A stretch of 64,000 bases of DNA from Bacteroidota bacterium (GTDB lineage Bacteria; Bacteroidota; Bacteroidia; UKL13-3): NCBI GenBank assembly GCA_030680835.1, contig JAUXUD010000082.1, positions 1-64,000 on the forward strand, read 5' to 3'. The number at the start of each line of letters is the position of its first letter. Position 1 is the first letter of the stretch. The position numbers were made by a program, and so were the translations under genes. Of this stretch, positions 9,379-19,700 are shown piece by piece. The notes beneath the pieces are model-generated. The model saw only the letters and a list, made by a program, of their open reading frames with translations. It did no database searches and was not told where the DNA came from.

Positions 9379-11838
9379 CTATACTGGATCTACATCCGCA
9401 TATACATAAACACTCCGGTAAATTTTGTCTTCATTCAGATGCTCCATACTTTTCCTTATATGTTGTTTAAGCAATTCAAGTTCGGGATTTTTACGGTTTA
9501 TTTTGATGAGAATTTCTTTGAGATATTGGTTGCGGATGCGCCCTACGTGCGGACTTTCAGGTCCGAGTAAAATAATCTGATTTTGCCTCAGGAGCAGGTT
9601 TTTAAGTTGATTGGCAGCTTGCTCAACGGTTTTATAATCTTTATGCTTAAGCACTATTTTGATAAGACGGAAATAAGGAGGGTAGGCAAACTTTTGTCGT
9701 TCATCGAGTTCACGTTCGAGCAAGGCTTCATACTGATGCAACAATACAGCCTGCAAAACGAAATGGTTGGGCGTACTGCTTTGAATGATTACTCTTCCCT
9801 GTTGATGTTTTCTTCCGGCTCTGCCGCTTACCTGCAGCAATAACTGATAGGCGCGCTCATGTGCCCTGAAATCGGGGAAGGCCAGTAATAAGTCGGCATT
9901 GATGACGCCTACCAGGCTCACATGTTCAAAGTCGAGACCCTTACTGAGCATTTGTGTTCCTACCAAAATATCAAATTGCCGGGCTTCAAAACTTTTTATG
10001 ATTTGTTCATGTCCGTATTTTGCTTTTACTGCATCCAGGTCAAGCCGTGCCACACGTGCAGATGGGAAAAGCGTTTTCAGTTCATCTTCAATTTTTTCGG
10101 TACCAACCCCTTTTAATGTTAATTGCGGCGAGCCACAGGCATGGCAGGTTTTAGGGAGTTTTTGGGTAAATCCGCAGTAGTGGCATTTTAATGAATCGAT
10201 AAACTTATGATAGGTTAAACTGATATCACAGTTTTTGCATTTGGGAATCCAGCTGCAAACATTACACGTTAAAAGCGGAGCATAGCCTCTCCGGTTCTGA
10301 AATAATATTACCTGCTCCCCTTTTTCAAGTGCTTCTTTTATGGCAACAAACAATGTCGATGTAAAATCTTCCTGTACCATTGTTTTTACCCTTTTTTCTT
10401 CGGCCACATTGCAGGTTTCAATTAAGGGCATGGCAACTTCGCCAAAGCGTTTATCCATTATCACATAGGCATATTTTCCCTGCTGCGCCTGGTATATGGT
10501 TTCAAAGGCAGGGGTTGCTGAACCCAGAATGGTTTTGCAGTTCCACAAACGTGCCAGCATCATGGCGGCATCACGTGCATGGTAACGTGGTGCGGGATCA
10601 TGTTGTTTATAACTCGAATCGTGTTCTTCATCAACAATTACCAAACCCAGATTTTGAAAGGGTAAAAACAAAGCACTGCGCGCACCGATAATGATTTTAT
10701 ACTTACCTGTTTTTACCTGTTGCCATACTTCTACTTTTTCATTGTCACCATATTTCGAATGGTATGAAATGCAAAGCGCTCCAAAATATTTCCGTACCCG
10801 GTTTACAATCTGCGAGGTTAATGCAATCTCCGGCAACAAAAATAAAACCTGTTTATCCTGAGCCAACACTTCTTCAATAAGCTTCACATAAACATGTGTT
10901 TTGCCGCTTCCGGTAACACCTTGCAGCAATAGTATTTCCTGGGTTTCAAAACCTGTTTTTATTTTTTGCAGGGCTTCTTCCTGATCCGGATTTAAAATAA
11001 AATCTTCTTTGGGTGTGGCTTCAATTTTTATCCGGTCTACAGCAATCGTATAGGTTTCAAAAATCCCTTTTTTTATTAAACCCAAAAGTGGTGCAGCAGT
11101 TCCATTGGCAGTTTTTATTAATAATGCTTTATCAATATGCTGGTGCATGGGTTGCAAATGCAAAAAAGCCAGCAGGATATTTAATTGTTTTTCCTGCTTT
11201 TCGAGTTTTTTAAACAGGGCCTCCATTACCTCTTCCTGCAAGTATATTGAACCAAGCCGGACACAAGTTAATACTTTTTCTTTATAGCGTTCTTCAAGCT
11301 CTTCCTTAATAAGCAACACCCCTTTCAATACCATGCTTTTCAAAAGCGGAAACACATTTTTCAACTGTACAATTTCACTTACTTCCTGCAGGCTCAGTTC
11401 ATGTCTGATTTCTATGGCTTCCCATATCAGATATTCGCGGTCATCCAATACAACAGAGCCGGGTTCATACAAGGGATGTGCAACCAGGCGGGTTTCGCTC
11501 TCCAGTTTCAAACCGGCCGGAAGAGCTGAATTCATAACATCTCCCAGTCCGCATAAATAATACCTGCTGATCCAGTCCCAGAATTTTAAATGAATGGGTT
11601 CTATAATCGGAGCATCATCAAGCACACTATAAATGTATTTTGCTTCGTATTTAAGGGGAGGTTGATGATGGATACTTTGAACGAGCGCCGAATACACTTT
11701 TTTGCTGCCAAACTGAACGGCTACTCTTTTTCCAACAGCTATTTCAGCTTCCCATTCTTTGGGCACCCGGTATGTATAAAGCTGACTGATATGCAGCGGA
11801 ATAATAACATTAACAAATACGGCAAAGTTTTCCGACAC
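9379..11838 (-). CDS. priA: Primosomal protein N' (replication restart helicase)
   Basis: PriA is a 3'-5' superfamily 2 DNA helicase that recognises stalled forks and reloads the replisome. The 819-aa protein has the N-terminal 3'-flap-binding and winged-helix region (1-260), Walker A GVTGSGKT (307-314), a DEEH Walker B box (403-406), and a zinc-binding insertion with eight cysteines (525, 528, 534, 537, 552, 555, 565, 568). A GTQMLSKGLDF motif and the C-terminal helicase domain follow. All key residues are present and length is standard for Bacteroidota. It is transcribed toward the Na/Pi gene. Confidence 0.97.
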   Translation of the reverse strand: MSENFAVFVNVIIPLHISQLYTYRVPKEWEAEIAVGKRVAVQFGSKKVYSALVQSIHHQPPLKYEAKYIYSVLDDAPIIEPIHLKFWDWISRYYLCGLGDVMNSALPAGLKLESETRLVAHPLYEPGSVVLDDREYLIWEAIEIRHELSLQEVSEIVQLKNVFPLLKSMVLKGVLLIKEELEERYKEKVLTCVRLGSIYLQEEVMEALFKKLEKQEKQLNILLAFLHLQPMHQHIDKALLIKTANGTAAPLLGLIKKGIFETYTIAVDRIKIEATPKEDFILNPDQEEALQKIKTGFETQEILLLQGVTGSGKTHVYVKLIEEVLAQDKQVLFLLPEIALTSQIVNRVRKYFGALCISYHSKYGDNEKVEVWQQVKTGKYKIIIGARSALFLPFQNLGLVIVDEEHDSSYKQHDPAPRYHARDAAMMLARLWNCKTILGSATPAFETIYQAQQGKYAYVIMDKRFGEVAMPLIETCNVAEEKRVKTMVQEDFTSTLFVAIKEALEKGEQVILFQNRRGYAPLLTCNVCSWIPKCKNCDISLTYHKFIDSLKCHYCGFTQKLPKTCHACGSPQLTLKGVGTEKIEDELKTLFPSARVARLDLDAVKAKYGHEQIIKSFEARQFDILVGTQMLSKGLDFEHVSLVGVINADLLLAFPDFRAHERAYQLLLQVSGRAGRKHQQGRVIIQSSTPNHFVLQAVLLHQYEALLERELDERQKFAYPPYFRLIKIVLKHKDYKTVEQAANQLKNLLLRQNQIILLGPESPHVGRIRNQYLKEILIKINRKNPELELLKQHIRKSMEHLNEDKIYRSVYVYADVDPV

Positions 11839-11928
11839 AGGCAGTTCTCTTTAAAATTTTTGTACAATTTAAGATAATGGCTTTAAATAACAAGAAGCCA
11901 TTGGCATCAACCTTTTAAACCAGATGTT

Positions 11929-13305
11929 TTATAGGCGAAAGAGTAAGGCAAAAATTATCCGGTCTTCTGATTTAACAAGGTCAGGTACCCAACCTGGGGT
12001 TAATGGCGTAGTTGTATATCCGCTTGGCGAGGTAACACCACCTCTGCCTGCAAAATAAGGTACACTGGATTCGCGATGTACATATTCAAAACGAAACAAT
12101 ATATGTTCATTTGCCATCCAATCAATATTGGTTGAAACATCCCATCCTTCAAACGGATCTCCTGCATTTGCACTAAATGGATGGGTTCCGGATATTGTTG
12201 TGGGATTGGTTGGATTTGGCAAAGGGCTTGCATCACCGGCTGGATATAAAACCAAATAGCGTCCCGGATTTTTCATATATCCGCCACCTGCTGTCCATGC
12301 AAATTTATTTTTTGCAAACCATACCCTGTTATATGCCATCAAGCTTAAAAAATATTGTGCCGGACCTTGTGTTGCATTGCCGTTTTTAAATCCATTTACC
12401 CCACCTCCTTTTTCAAATCCTATATCGCCGGTAATCGAAAATGCCATTTTACTAATTTTCTTAGAAGAGGGTACATTATAATAACGAAGTAAAAAGCTAT
12501 TGTCGGTATGAAACCTTTTGCGCGAAGGAATTCCTGCGGCATCGGCACCATAGTAATTATTGGTTATTAATTTAATATTCTCGTTTGGACACCAGCTTAT
12601 GTTACCGCCAATACCCGGTTGTTTGTTAAACATGCCATAACTTTGCCAGCCATTAATAATCCAGGGTTCTATTTTTAATTTTTTAGTAGCAAAAATCTGA
12701 ATTCTCATTCCATTAAAATACCAAGGAGTATTATCAGAAGTAAAAGAAGCCTGGTATTCCCAGTTTTCAGTTTGGTAATATGAATTTAATCCAATATACG
12801 ACATAAACATTCCGGCATCCACATTTACACCGTATAGTACTTTAAAATGATATCCTGCATTGGCTTCAGCTAAAAAACGATACACATCCGCAAGCTGATA
12901 CTGTCCATGATAAACACTGTAATCGTTTCTGGGAACCAGGATTGACCGGGTTCCGAACTGAGTCACAATATGAGCTCTTGCTCCATTAAAGGTAAAATCG
13001 CCGCCCAAATAAACGGCAGAAACCTGCATCTCATTATTTCTTGCCAGCGCGGTTGAACCAACAACCGTATTATCAATCGGATTGTTAAATGAATAGGTAT
13101 AATTGGCGTCCAGCATAACGGTAGGTGTAAAATATTTGCCAGCAAGTGTAGGCGAAGATCGCCTGTCGCCACCGTTTAACCAGGTCATGTCCATTCCTTC
13201 CAAGGGCTCTCCTTTCTGACGATTAACCTGTTCGGTACTGTCATCCTGGGCAATGGCCGCCTGCATAAATAAAAATAAAGCCATGCATAATAATTTTGTT
13301 TTCAT
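11929..13305 (-). CDS. BBP2 (OmpL-like) outer-membrane beta-barrel porin
   Basis: This is a 458-aa protein with signal peptide MKTKLLCMALFLFMQAAIAQ; the ATG at 13305 is preferred over the in-frame GTG at 13326 because it begins this signal. The mature start PLEGMDMTWLNGGDRRSSP and alternating aromatic strands match the Bacteroidota 'putative beta-barrel porin-2, OmpL-like' family. The protein ends in a strand-like FALLFRL with aromatic and hydrophobic alternation typical of a barrel C-terminus. Substrate is unknown. It begins 11 bases after the M1 peptidase stop on the same strand, so the two outer-membrane proteins are probably co-expressed. Confidence 0.85.
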   Translation of the reverse strand: MKTKLLCMALFLFMQAAIAQDDSTEQVNRQKGEPLEGMDMTWLNGGDRRSSPTLAGKYFTPTVMLDANYTYSFNNPIDNTVVGSTALARNNEMQVSAVYLGGDFTFNGARAHIVTQFGTRSILVPRNDYSVYHGQYQLADVYRFLAEANAGYHFKVLYGVNVDAGMFMSYIGLNSYYQTENWEYQASFTSDNTPWYFNGMRIQIFATKKLKIEPWIINGWQSYGMFNKQPGIGGNISWCPNENIKLITNNYYGADAAGIPSRKRFHTDNSFLLRYYNVPSSKKISKMAFSITGDIGFEKGGGVNGFKNGNATQGPAQYFLSLMAYNRVWFAKNKFAWTAGGGYMKNPGRYLVLYPAGDASPLPNPTNPTTISGTHPFSANAGDPFEGWDVSTNIDWMANEHILFRFEYVHRESSVPYFAGRGGVTSPSGYTTTPLTPGWVPDLVKSEDRIIFALLFRL

Positions 13306-13316
13306 ATTTAAATAAA

Positions 13317-16300
13317 TCAGAAACACCTTTGAATTCCAAACTGATATCTGAATTTAAAATTTTCTTGTTCAGTATATGGTGCATTACTCAGGTATAATGG
13401 CATATCAAAACGAATGGTAAGCGGCTTGATTTCTTCCAGAATTCCCCATTTTTTTATTGTTAAGGCAAAACCGGCCCCGCCACAGGCTAAAATTGGAGTA
13501 ATTACACGCTCAATTGATCCATTGTTACCATCAATCGGACCGATATTGTTTGCTCTAATAAAACCGGCATCAAAAAATAAATAACTGTCAATATGTAAAT
13601 AATTTGAGAAATACCTGGGTTTAAATGGAATGAATTTATCGTAATCCATTTCAATGTTAACAGATGCTCCCGAATTGCCCCGGTATAAAAAGTATTGTTC
13701 ACCATATTTAGTTACCGGCATCAGATAGCCAGCATAGCCTCTTAGGTTCAAGCCGCCACCTGCCTGCATATAATTGGGTTCAGTGCCATATAAAAAACCA
13801 GCAGCCGGCAATACGCCTGCCGAGCGGGTGTATTTGTTTTCTATCATTTCCTCAGGATTGGCTCCGGCCAGATAAAGTTGAGATTCAGGAGCAAAATTAC
13901 TTCCAGTCATTATTTGGCCAAACAAGCGGGTTCTGATTTCAAACTTGCTCAGGTTATTGTTTTGAATAATCTGAAGATATGCCGTTGCATAATCAAAATC
14001 GGAAAACAAAGTATTGGTTTTTAATCCTGCCAATAGTTTACCGGAACCCAATAATGCTTTATATGCATGTTCAATTTCTATATTCAGCGTATTGTTCCAT
14101 TGCCTGTATGAAGAGAGATTGGGATAAAAATATGCACCAGGAATATCAATGGGCTGATAGGCGGGCAGATAATATAACTGATGTCTTTGCATGCTTTTAA
14201 CAAACAAACGATAACTGGTATTTCCCCGTGTTTTTTCAAGGCCTATCCGATTCAAAAAGATCCCATCCAATAAACGCGATTGAAAATTAATATCCAGAAA
14301 TTTTGCAATGCGGTGTTTGTAGGAAAGCGAATAATGAAAAGGGTATATTGATGGACTTTTTTGGTAAATAACATCATATGAATTAAAAGGTAAAATATTT
14401 GCATTGCTCATAAAATTACTGGCAATACCTTTGTTATACCAAACAGTAAATTTAAACACATGTTTTTGGTTCATATAATTTCCATTTACATGCAGACCCG
14501 CTTTAATGCCATCGAAATTATTGTACCAGATATCGGGCCGCCATTTTAAAATATAGTGCCTTCTATCCAATGGATTATTTAACTGATGGTCGAAAGTAAA
14601 CAGCACCGGGCAACGAAGGCTGTTGTTTAACTGGTTGATATCAGCCAGTCGGGTTGTGGGATCAATTACAATATTTCTGATTTCGTGTTTGTATGGAATG
14701 GTGACGGTATACGTTGGATTTAACATGCCCCATCCTTTCCAAACAGGCAATACTTTGGCTCCAGTGTTTTTTGCGAAATAAGTATTTGGAATAATATAAG
14801 ACTGCCTTGATAAATCTTTGTTTATGATATCAAAATCAACAGGCATTTGCATGCTGCCTTTTCTGCTAAAAGTGAGCTGAACAGAATCTTTATTTATGCG
14901 ATTCATTTTATCGAAACCATAGTCAATACGCTTTGTGGTTTCTAGCCATTGATCAAAGAACCAGTTTAAATCGGTATGCGTATATTGCATAATACTTGCT
15001 CTGAAATCTTCGAAATATGGATGGCATATTTTCCATTGGTTAAAATAATGCTGCAGGGCCTGTAAAAATAATTCATTCCCCAAAACATATTGCAGATTAT
15101 ATAGCATGGTGGCCGTTTTATAATACACATGCCCATAACCCCCGCCATGATTTAGAGCACCGTTAAAATCATCGCTGTGGGTGTTTAAAGGCACGTCGTT
15201 TTCATTTATCGCATCCCGTATATAACCAATCATTATGGTTTGATCCAAAGAAGGCATAGGTTTGAAATATTTATTGATATAAGTAGATTTTTTGTTGGGA
15301 TTTATTTTTTCGATTATTAACCTGCTCATGCTCCAGTGGGTTAAAAACTGCGTAAACCCTTCATCCAAACTGGCCCTGTATGTTTCATTATTGCCCACCA
15401 TTCCAAAAAACCAGTTATGACCTACTTCATGGGCAATCAACCCATAATAACCCGGACTGCTGCCCCCGTCAAGGGTTAGCATAGGGTATTCCATTCCGTC
15501 GCGTGCATCGGCACAAACCATTTTGGGGTAAGCATAAACACCAATATCCCTGCTATAGGTTTCAATAATTTTTGATGTAAAAAATGCAGCATCCTGCCAA
15601 CCACTTGCATGGGGTTCCTGAACCAAAGCAATACAACGAACTTTTTTATTGGGATTACCCGGAAGTGATAAAACCACTTCGCCATAACGGTAAGTTGGGT
15701 CGGCAGTCCAGGCAAAATCATGTGTATTTACCGAGCGGTATTTCCAGGTTTTAAAACTGCCGTTTCGGGCAATAATCGTGCTGGCTTTTTCTTCCCAGGG
15801 CTTTTTGGCAAAGTTCTTTATGTCGAGTTGAGCCCTTAAATTTGCAGGTAACATTTCAGCTTCATTTTGCAGTTCACCGGTAGCCTCCATCAGGTAATTA
15901 TTGGGCAGGGTAATTGCTACTTCAAACTGGCCAAAATCGCCATAAAATTCCTTGCCCAGGTGCTGGTCGGTTTCCCATCCAAACTTACGATCGTAAACGC
16001 ATATTCGCGGATACCAATGCACCCCGTCATATTGTTTATTTCCGGCCGCATCGGTAAACATTTTCATGCGTCGGCGTTGGTTCCCGCCCGCATCAAAGTA
16101 GGTTTTAAAATTAATGCTGAGTTCACAGGAAGCGTTTGGTAACAGGGGTTCAGGCAATACTACCTTCATAATAGAATTATCAATTTCAAAATTTGATTGC
16201 CCTTTACCATCTGTAAAATTATCACTACTTGTATTCGAAAACCGGTTGCCATTTACTTCATTAACTGCCAGGTAAATAATCTCAGTACCTTTGCCGGTAT

Positions 16301-16637
16301 TTTCATATTTGCCAAACTTCTGTTTAAAATGATTGGCTTTATTTAAGCTTTCCAGGTAGCTGCCTTTTACAAAAGCGTTTTGATATAAATGAAAATATAA
16401 AAACCAGAGGGTATCCGGTGAATTGTTATAATATTTTAATATTTCAAATCCTTCAACAATGTCTGCCGAATCATCCAGGCGGGCATTTATTTTATAATGC
16501 ACATCCTGTTGCCAGTAGGCAGCATCCGGCATTCGGTTTTTCCAGTAATACGGATTTTCGGCACTGCGGTATTCAAATGTCTGGGCTGTTAAATTCAGGT
16601 TCAAACCCAACAATAAAAGTAAAATTATTTTTCTCAT
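13317..16637 (-). CDS. M1 metallopeptidase fused to a BamA/TpsB-like outer-membrane barrel
   Basis: This is an 1106-aa protein with signal peptide MRKIILLLLLGLNLNLTAQ; ATG 16637 is chosen because the 26 residues encoded upstream would bury the signal. The peptidase domain has the exopeptidase motif GMEYP (381-385), the zinc site HEVGH (403-407) and the third ligand E426 at the canonical 18-residue spacing. From about residue 700 the sequence becomes strand-rich, has AGGGLNLRGY (959-968), which resembles the GG...RGY loop-6 motif of BamA/TpsB barrels, and ends in QFGIQRCF with a terminal phenylalanine. I infer a surface or periplasmic aminopeptidase anchored by its own barrel. The BBP2 porin gene follows 11 bases later. 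Confidence 0.85.
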   Translation of the reverse strand: MRKIILLLLLGLNLNLTAQTFEYRSAENPYYWKNRMPDAAYWQQDVHYKINARLDDSADIVEGFEILKYYNNSPDTLWFLYFHLYQNAFVKGSYLESLNKANHFKQKFGKYENTGKGTEIIYLAVNEVNGNRFSNTSSDNFTDGKGQSNFEIDNSIMKVVLPEPLLPNASCELSINFKTYFDAGGNQRRRMKMFTDAAGNKQYDGVHWYPRICVYDRKFGWETDQHLGKEFYGDFGQFEVAITLPNNYLMEATGELQNEAEMLPANLRAQLDIKNFAKKPWEEKASTIIARNGSFKTWKYRSVNTHDFAWTADPTYRYGEVVLSLPGNPNKKVRCIALVQEPHASGWQDAAFFTSKIIETYSRDIGVYAYPKMVCADARDGMEYPMLTLDGGSSPGYYGLIAHEVGHNWFFGMVGNNETYRASLDEGFTQFLTHWSMSRLIIEKINPNKKSTYINKYFKPMPSLDQTIMIGYIRDAINENDVPLNTHSDDFNGALNHGGGYGHVYYKTATMLYNLQYVLGNELFLQALQHYFNQWKICHPYFEDFRASIMQYTHTDLNWFFDQWLETTKRIDYGFDKMNRINKDSVQLTFSRKGSMQMPVDFDIINKDLSRQSYIIPNTYFAKNTGAKVLPVWKGWGMLNPTYTVTIPYKHEIRNIVIDPTTRLADINQLNNSLRCPVLFTFDHQLNNPLDRRHYILKWRPDIWYNNFDGIKAGLHVNGNYMNQKHVFKFTVWYNKGIASNFMSNANILPFNSYDVIYQKSPSIYPFHYSLSYKHRIAKFLDINFQSRLLDGIFLNRIGLEKTRGNTSYRLFVKSMQRHQLYYLPAYQPIDIPGAYFYPNLSSYRQWNNTLNIEIEHAYKALLGSGKLLAGLKTNTLFSDFDYATAYLQIIQNNNLSKFEIRTRLFGQIMTGSNFAPESQLYLAGANPEEMIENKYTRSAGVLPAAGFLYGTEPNYMQAGGGLNLRGYAGYLMPVTKYGEQYFLYRGNSGASVNIEMDYDKFIPFKPRYFSNYLHIDSYLFFDAGFIRANNIGPIDGNNGSIERVITPILACGGAGFALTIKKWGILEEIKPLTIRFDMPLYLSNAPYTEQENFKFRYQFGIQRCF

Positions 16638-16797
16638 AGATTTCGAAAATAGGGGCAAAGCCTGAAATAAAAAAATGCGCTGAATTAAAGAACTGTTGAT
16701 AAACGTAAACTGCAACCCAATTACCTCATTATATACACATATTTATCAATGTTTATTTTGTAAAAAATCCATACATTCGCTTTTAAATTTCTGTTGA

Positions 16798-19700
16798 ATG
16801 AAAAAACTTTACAATCTTATATCATTTCTGGCTGTATTAATTATTATTGTACCCTTTTCAAAACATTTTTTTGAACCTGGTTTTAAAGGAACCCTGTTCG
16901 AAAAATATTTTGTTACCCAGGTTAAAAAAATTCCTTTACGCGACAGAATGGATCTGGCCTGGCAGCAGGAATTCGAATTAACCAAAGACCCTGCATTGGG
17001 AATTGTTCCCAGAGAACGATTGTATCAGGCATGGCTGTATCAGCAGTCTTTATTCAGGAATCAGGGATTGGGCAAAGCTGCCATACCGGGTGTTATCTGG
17101 ACAGAAAGAGGGCCGAATAATTGTCCGGGCAGAACGCGCAGTTTGTTGGTTGATTTAAATGATGCCACCCGTAAAACCGTTTGGGCTTGTAGTGTTGGAG
17201 GCGGTTTATGGAAAACAACAGATATCACGGCAACAAATCCGGTGTGGGTAGTAAAAGATGATTTCTTTCAAAGTATTGCCCTGACACATATAGACCAGGC
17301 GCCCACCAACCCACAGATTATGTATTTTTGTACAGGTGAGGGAAATGGAAATTCGGATGCGGTTAGAGGTTTAGGAGTTTGGAAAAGTAGCAACGGAGGC
17401 AATACCTGGACGCAATTAACTGCAACCAATAATTCAAGTTACTACTATTGTCAGAAAGTATTTTCATTAGGCAACGGAGATACTGTTTTTGTAGCCACCA
17501 AAAGTGGTTTGTTCCGCTCGATAAACGGTGGCAGCACTTTTACGGTTGTTTTAGGCACTGGAATTTCATCTTCAAGTGGAAACATTTGCTGGGATATAGA
17601 AAGAGCTTACAATGGTACTTTATACGCAACCATGTCGGGCGGCACTAATGGTTCTATACATAAATCTTTTAACAATGGAACAACATGGACAATCCCATTA
17701 ACGGTTCCGGCATACGTGAGTAAAAATCAAATGGAAATAGCCATGGCTGCCAATGATTCAAATGTTATTTACGCGTTGGTTGAATTTGGAAACAGAATTA
17801 AGTCCATTATCAAATCGTCAAATGCCGGAGTTACCTGGGATACTGTGCCTGCTCATCCAATAGACGCAGATGGAGGTGTTTCGGTATCGGGTACAAATTA
17901 TAAGGACTTTAGCAGGGGTCAGGCCTGGTATGATTTAAGTTTGGTGGTTGACCCAAATAATACAAATGTAGTTGCAGCAGGCGGGGTTGATTTATTTAAA
18001 ACTACCAATGGCGGGTCAAGCTGGACACAACTTTCACACTGGTATGGTGGATTCGGGTTTCAGGAAGTACATGCCGATCAGCATTACGCATATTTTGAAC
18101 CTGGGAATTCATCAGTATGTTATTTTTCGAATGATGGTGGTGTATACCGCAGTACAAATTTTACGGCTGCTTCACCAACTATTACAAGCAAAGGAAACAA
18201 CTACAATACCACTCAGTTTTATGCCTGCGATATTCATCCCAATGGCGGGTCGAATCAATATATAGCAGGTGCACAGGATAATGGTTCACATAGTTTTGGT
18301 TCCCCGGGGATGAACGCAACTACTGAAGTAACCGGAGGTGACGGTGCATTTTGTCATATCGATCAGGACCAGCCCAGTTACTGGTTTACCTCTTATGTAT
18401 ATACTTCTTATTTCCGCTCTTCAAACGGAGGTGCATCCTTTAGCAATGCGTTAAACCCCGGGGGCAATGTGGGTTCATTTATCAGTCCAACTGATTACGA
18501 CGACATCAACAATAAAATGTATATGTGTGGAAACGCGGGCACCTATCAACGTTGGGAAAATCCGCAAACCGGAAATACCCTTACTACAGTTACGGTTCCT
18601 TTATTTAACAGCGTTAAGTTAACTCACGCAAAAGTATCACCCAATACCAATAACCGGGTGTTTTTTGGTACCAGTGGAGGTCGGGTAATCCGGGTGGATG
18701 ATGCACATCTAACAGCGCATGTGGATTCGTTTTTAAACAATGGAAAAGGAATGCCTACCGGAAGTGTTTCGTGCATTGAAGTAGAAAACGGAGATGATGC
18801 GCATCTTATTGCTACTTATTCAAACTATGGGGTGAACAGTATTTGGGAAACAAAAAATAATGGCTTTACCTGGACCAGCATTGAAGGCAATTTGCCCGAT
18901 ATGCCCATACGTTGGGCTAAGTTTAATCCCAATAAAAACTGGCAGCTCATGATTGCTACCGAGTTGGGCGTATGGACAACCGATTCGATACGGGGTACCA
19001 CAACAAACTGGCAACCCAGCAACAGCGGCTTTGCCAATGTAAGAACCGATATGCTGCAAATGCGTGGTTTCGATAAGCAGGTGGTTGCCGCAACCCACGG
19101 AAGAGGTTTATTTACCAGCAATGCATTTGCGCCTCCCTTTGCCGATTTTACCGCAAACAAAACCATTACCTATATTGGTCAGTCTATCAATTTCACAAGT
19201 GCATCAAACGGGGCCACCAGTTATAGCTGGAATTTTGGGGATGCAACTACGAGCACGCTGCAAAATCCGGTAAAGCAATATTCGGCGGCTGGAATCTACA
19301 ATATCACTCTTACCATAAATGGCGGAGCCTATTCAAAAACCATTAACAGTTATATTCAAATTTTACCTTATCGTGCGGTTCCATACACACTTGCAGCAGG
19401 GGGTAATTTTGATGTGAACCCAGCTGATTTTGGCGGAGAAATAATCAGTGGAGTGGGTTTTGAAAGAGGCAGTTCATCTGTTGCTGCAAAAAGCGGAACA
19501 GCGAGTGGAAGCTTTGCATGGGTAACCGGAATTACCGGTAATTATGCAGATAATAACAATGCCAGGTTGTATTCACCCAGTTTTAATTGCACCGCATCCG
19601 GCGCGTATACATTAAGGTTCAAAACAAAAAATAAGTTTGAAATCGCGTATGATGGTTATATTGTAGAATACAGTTTGAATTCTGGAAATACCTGGACCAA

